Shown in pieces: positions 42,832 to 44,405 of a stretch of 44,405 nt of DNA (position 1 is its first letter; every line of letters begins with the position of its first letter). Both the position numbers and the translations under genes were made by a program. The notes under the pieces are model-generated. The model searched no databases, was not told where the DNA came from, and saw only the letters and a list, made by a program, of their open reading frames with translations. The stretch is from JAJFUG01 sp964473155 (GTDB lineage: Bacteria > Gemmatimonadota > Glassbacteria > GWA2-58-10), in the NCBI GenBank assembly GCA_964473155.1, contig CAYYNT010000029.1, forward strand, positions 1 through 44,405, in the 5' to 3' direction.

Positions 42832-43953
42832 TTAAAGCCTTCCGTATTTCAGCCAGGCGTCACGATACCTTTTGAGCGTGTCCCATTTCGCCGCAATGGA
42901 GGTATTGCAGCTCATCGAGAAAATGAAACGGTCGAAAGGCCGCATTTTTTCGAACAGGCTCCGCACGTGCTCATCCGCCTGCGCCTGTGTCACCTCACCT
43001 TCGAGCTGCGATGCGGAAAGCCCTCCCTCCACGATAAACCTTTTCCCTGCGGCTTTGGCCTCCCAGAGTTGGATGTCCCCCAAGGGCGGGAAAGCGATTC
43101 CCTCAAGCCCGTCCAGACCGCAATCGACAACATGGCTGATAATTTGTTTCTGGCGGCCGCAGGCGTGGCTGAAAAGCCAGGCCCCGCGCTCATGGCACAG
43201 TTCGGACGCGCGGCGGAAAAACGGGGCGCAATAGCGCTCGAAATGCTCCGGCGGGTAGAAAAAACTGTCCAGGTTGTCCATGCACATCACCACGCGAACG
43301 CCGCAGTCCAGCATCTGACGGATCAGGACAAGCGCCTTTTCCGCATAAATATCCATCAGTTCCATCATCTCCGGCTCGTGATCGAACAGCAGATAGATCG
43401 CGTTATCCTGCCGCGCCAGAATATGGAGCTGTTTCAGCGGATTGGTGATTTCACCGGCGATGACCAGCCCCGAGTCGCCCACCCGGCTCTCCAGCTCGTG
43501 GAAAGAGACAGGATCGAACACCAGTTCGCGAGCCTCGAACCAGGCCTTCCAGGCCGGGTATTCCCGGTCAAAATCCTTGAACAGATATTCCTTCTGCACC
43601 AGAGTAGTTCCATCCTGGTCAAACCAGAGCACTTCGGACAGGTCGCCGCGGGGGGTGTGATAAATCCGCCGGGTGAGGTCGCCCTCGACTGTCCTCTCAA
43701 CCTCCAATGACGGCCATTCCTCACGCACATGACCGCCAAAAAGGCGCTCGCTGATATCTGTAAGAAGGTTGCGGCTGAAAATGTCCACACCGAGCATTTG
43801 AAGTACATCGAGCTGCGTGCCGCATCCTTCCAGTTCCCCCGGCAGGCCGTGACGTTTTTGATACTCAAACCACTGCCAGATATTCGGAGCGAACACCACC
43901 CGGCCGGGGATTTCTCCGGAAAGCACTTTGAGTATTCTTTCCCGTGAAGTCAT
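42832..43953 (-). CDS. UroD-family protein, probably a corrinoid or methyl-transfer enzyme
   Basis: A 373-residue TIM-barrel protein of the uroporphyrinogen decarboxylase superfamily. It differs from true HemE: SHACG carries an H-x-C pair typical of the zinc site in methylcobalamin:CoM-type methyltransferases (MtaA/MtbA), and FSMSCNTSI supplies a C-terminal Cys that could be the third ligand. Therefore a methyltransferase acting on a corrinoid or thiol substrate is more likely than heme synthesis. The ATG at 43953 is chosen because AAGGGA lies about 7 bases upstream; a TTG-type extension to 44025 is not needed. No corrinoid protein gene is in the window. Confidence 0.8.
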   Translation of the reverse strand: MTSRERILKVLSGEIPGRVVFAPNIWQWFEYQKRHGLPGELEGCGTQLDVLQMLGVDIFSRNLLTDISERLFGGHVREEWPSLEVERTVEGDLTRRIYHTPRGDLSEVLWFDQDGTTLVQKEYLFKDFDREYPAWKAWFEARELVFDPVSFHELESRVGDSGLVIAGEITNPLKQLHILARQDNAIYLLFDHEPEMMELMDIYAEKALVLIRQMLDCGVRVVMCMDNLDSFFYPPEHFERYCAPFFRRASELCHERGAWLFSHACGRQKQIISHVVDCGLDGLEGIAFPPLGDIQLWEAKAAGKRFIVEGGLSASQLEGEVTQAQADEHVRSLFEKMRPFDRFIFSMSCNTSIAAKWDTLKRYRDAWLKYGRL

Positions 43954-44405
43954 CCTTTTGTCCCTTTTTAAAAGAAACCACTGTTCGAGATATATCAATT
44001 TTTTCAAAATGTCTTGCAGGCACAAGTAAAATCAGGTGGCGCTGAATACTGCCGGCGCATATGCTGAATGCCTGCCTCATCCACACTCAGAGTTGATTTT
44101 TTTTCATATTTAAATATACTGTCTTGCAAGTGATTTTCTAATTTCACTTCAAAGCTGTCCAGAGAAATTTCTGGTGATTCCGGTATTTGATAAATATTGT
44201 AACTGCTTTATCTGCTTTCGTTTCGGCGAAAGCAGCAAAGCCAGCGGCGCCGCGCAACTCGTCCGGGCCACACCTGTTTTACCGGCTTAAGTGTGTACGG
44301 AGTTTTGATTCCGCTCCTATTTCACCGGGCGGCGCTGACGCGCAATGCTACCGGACTGTTGAGCTTCAACTGGCCTTGGAGTTAACAGTTCTTTTACACG
44401 CTGCC
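43954..44405. other. Noncoding right end of the window
   Basis: No ORF or RNA gene is supported in the last 452 bases. Visible structures are a perfect 12-bp palindrome ATATTTAAATAT (44106-44117) and a 9-bp hairpin CTGCTTTCG/CGAAAGCAG (44212-44220 and 44227-44235) with no U-tract. The UroD promoter should lie here, but no convincing hexamer pair is found. Confidence 0.5.

Noticed and set aside
42826..43710. Long plus-strand open frame opposite the UroD-family gene
   Set aside because: Antisense shadow of a gene with clear family motifs.
44160..44405. Structured RNA (tmRNA, 6S or RNase P RNA) at the right edge
   Set aside because: A short hairpin is present but none of the conserved segments of these RNAs could be matched.

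Overview
This window looks like a contig from an uncultured, diderm (Gram-negative-type) bacterium with moderately high GC. The outer membrane is implied by a heptose-nucleotide gene (rfaE2), two outer-membrane beta-barrel proteins, a SPOR-domain lipoprotein and several signal-peptide proteins. Three unrelated secreted enzymes carry dockerin-like EF-hand pairs built on a 'DVFDLLALLR' core, a combination I associate with poorly cultivated FCB-type or Glassbacteria-like lineages. That placement is inference; no rRNA or other definitive marker is present. I saw no tRNA, rRNA, CRISPR array, transposase or prophage.

Layout. 1-2267 (-): a left-truncated single-chain restriction-modification enzyme, followed by a C-rich/G-rich inverted repeat pair (2390-2507) and a flavodoxin-fold reductase. 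3202-5235 (-): a dockerin-GH123/DUF4091 protein. 5339-11185 (-): a compact seven-gene operon rlmH, DUF123, SAM methyltransferase, bshC, PLP-binding yggS, divIVA and purine nucleoside phosphorylase. It has a good sigma70-type promoter at its head and a rho-independent terminator at its tail. 11486-14844 (+): a secreted PQQ-type propeller, a PEGA protein and an NHL-like lipoprotein, driven from a back-to-back divergent promoter. 14851-19215 (-): rsmI and ylbF, then a beta-barrel protein overlapping a secreted transglutaminase-like protein. 19450-21039 (+): a sigma54 activator with a degenerate receiver domain. 21177-22391 (-): PPi-dependent phosphofructokinase.

22605-30601 (-): a dockerin subtilase, rfaE2, a zinc-ribbon membrane protein and a large gluzincin/TolB-propeller/Omp85-barrel fusion. 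30862-31698 (-): a catalytically degenerate ABC ATPase directly behind an intrinsic terminator. 31816-36738 (-): the CcsA/ResB (system II) cytochrome c maturation pair and guaA. 36873-39202 (-): a SPOR lipoprotein overlapping a dockerin M14 carboxypeptidase, with a near-consensus promoter. 39591-41792 (+): a GAF/HD-GYP regulator. 41898-43953 (-): a nitrilase-superfamily amidase and a UroD-family methyltransferase. 43954-44405 holds no gene I can support.

Together the genes describe a diderm that secretes proteases and a hexosaminidase-like enzyme with dockerin tags, uses PPi in glycolysis, matures c-type cytochromes by system II, and probably makes bacillithiol or a methylated form of it. The strongest candidates for undescribed biology are the protease-propeller-barrel fusion, the dockerin-tag secretome, the bshC-coupled methyltransferase, and the terminator-led degenerate ABC ATPase.
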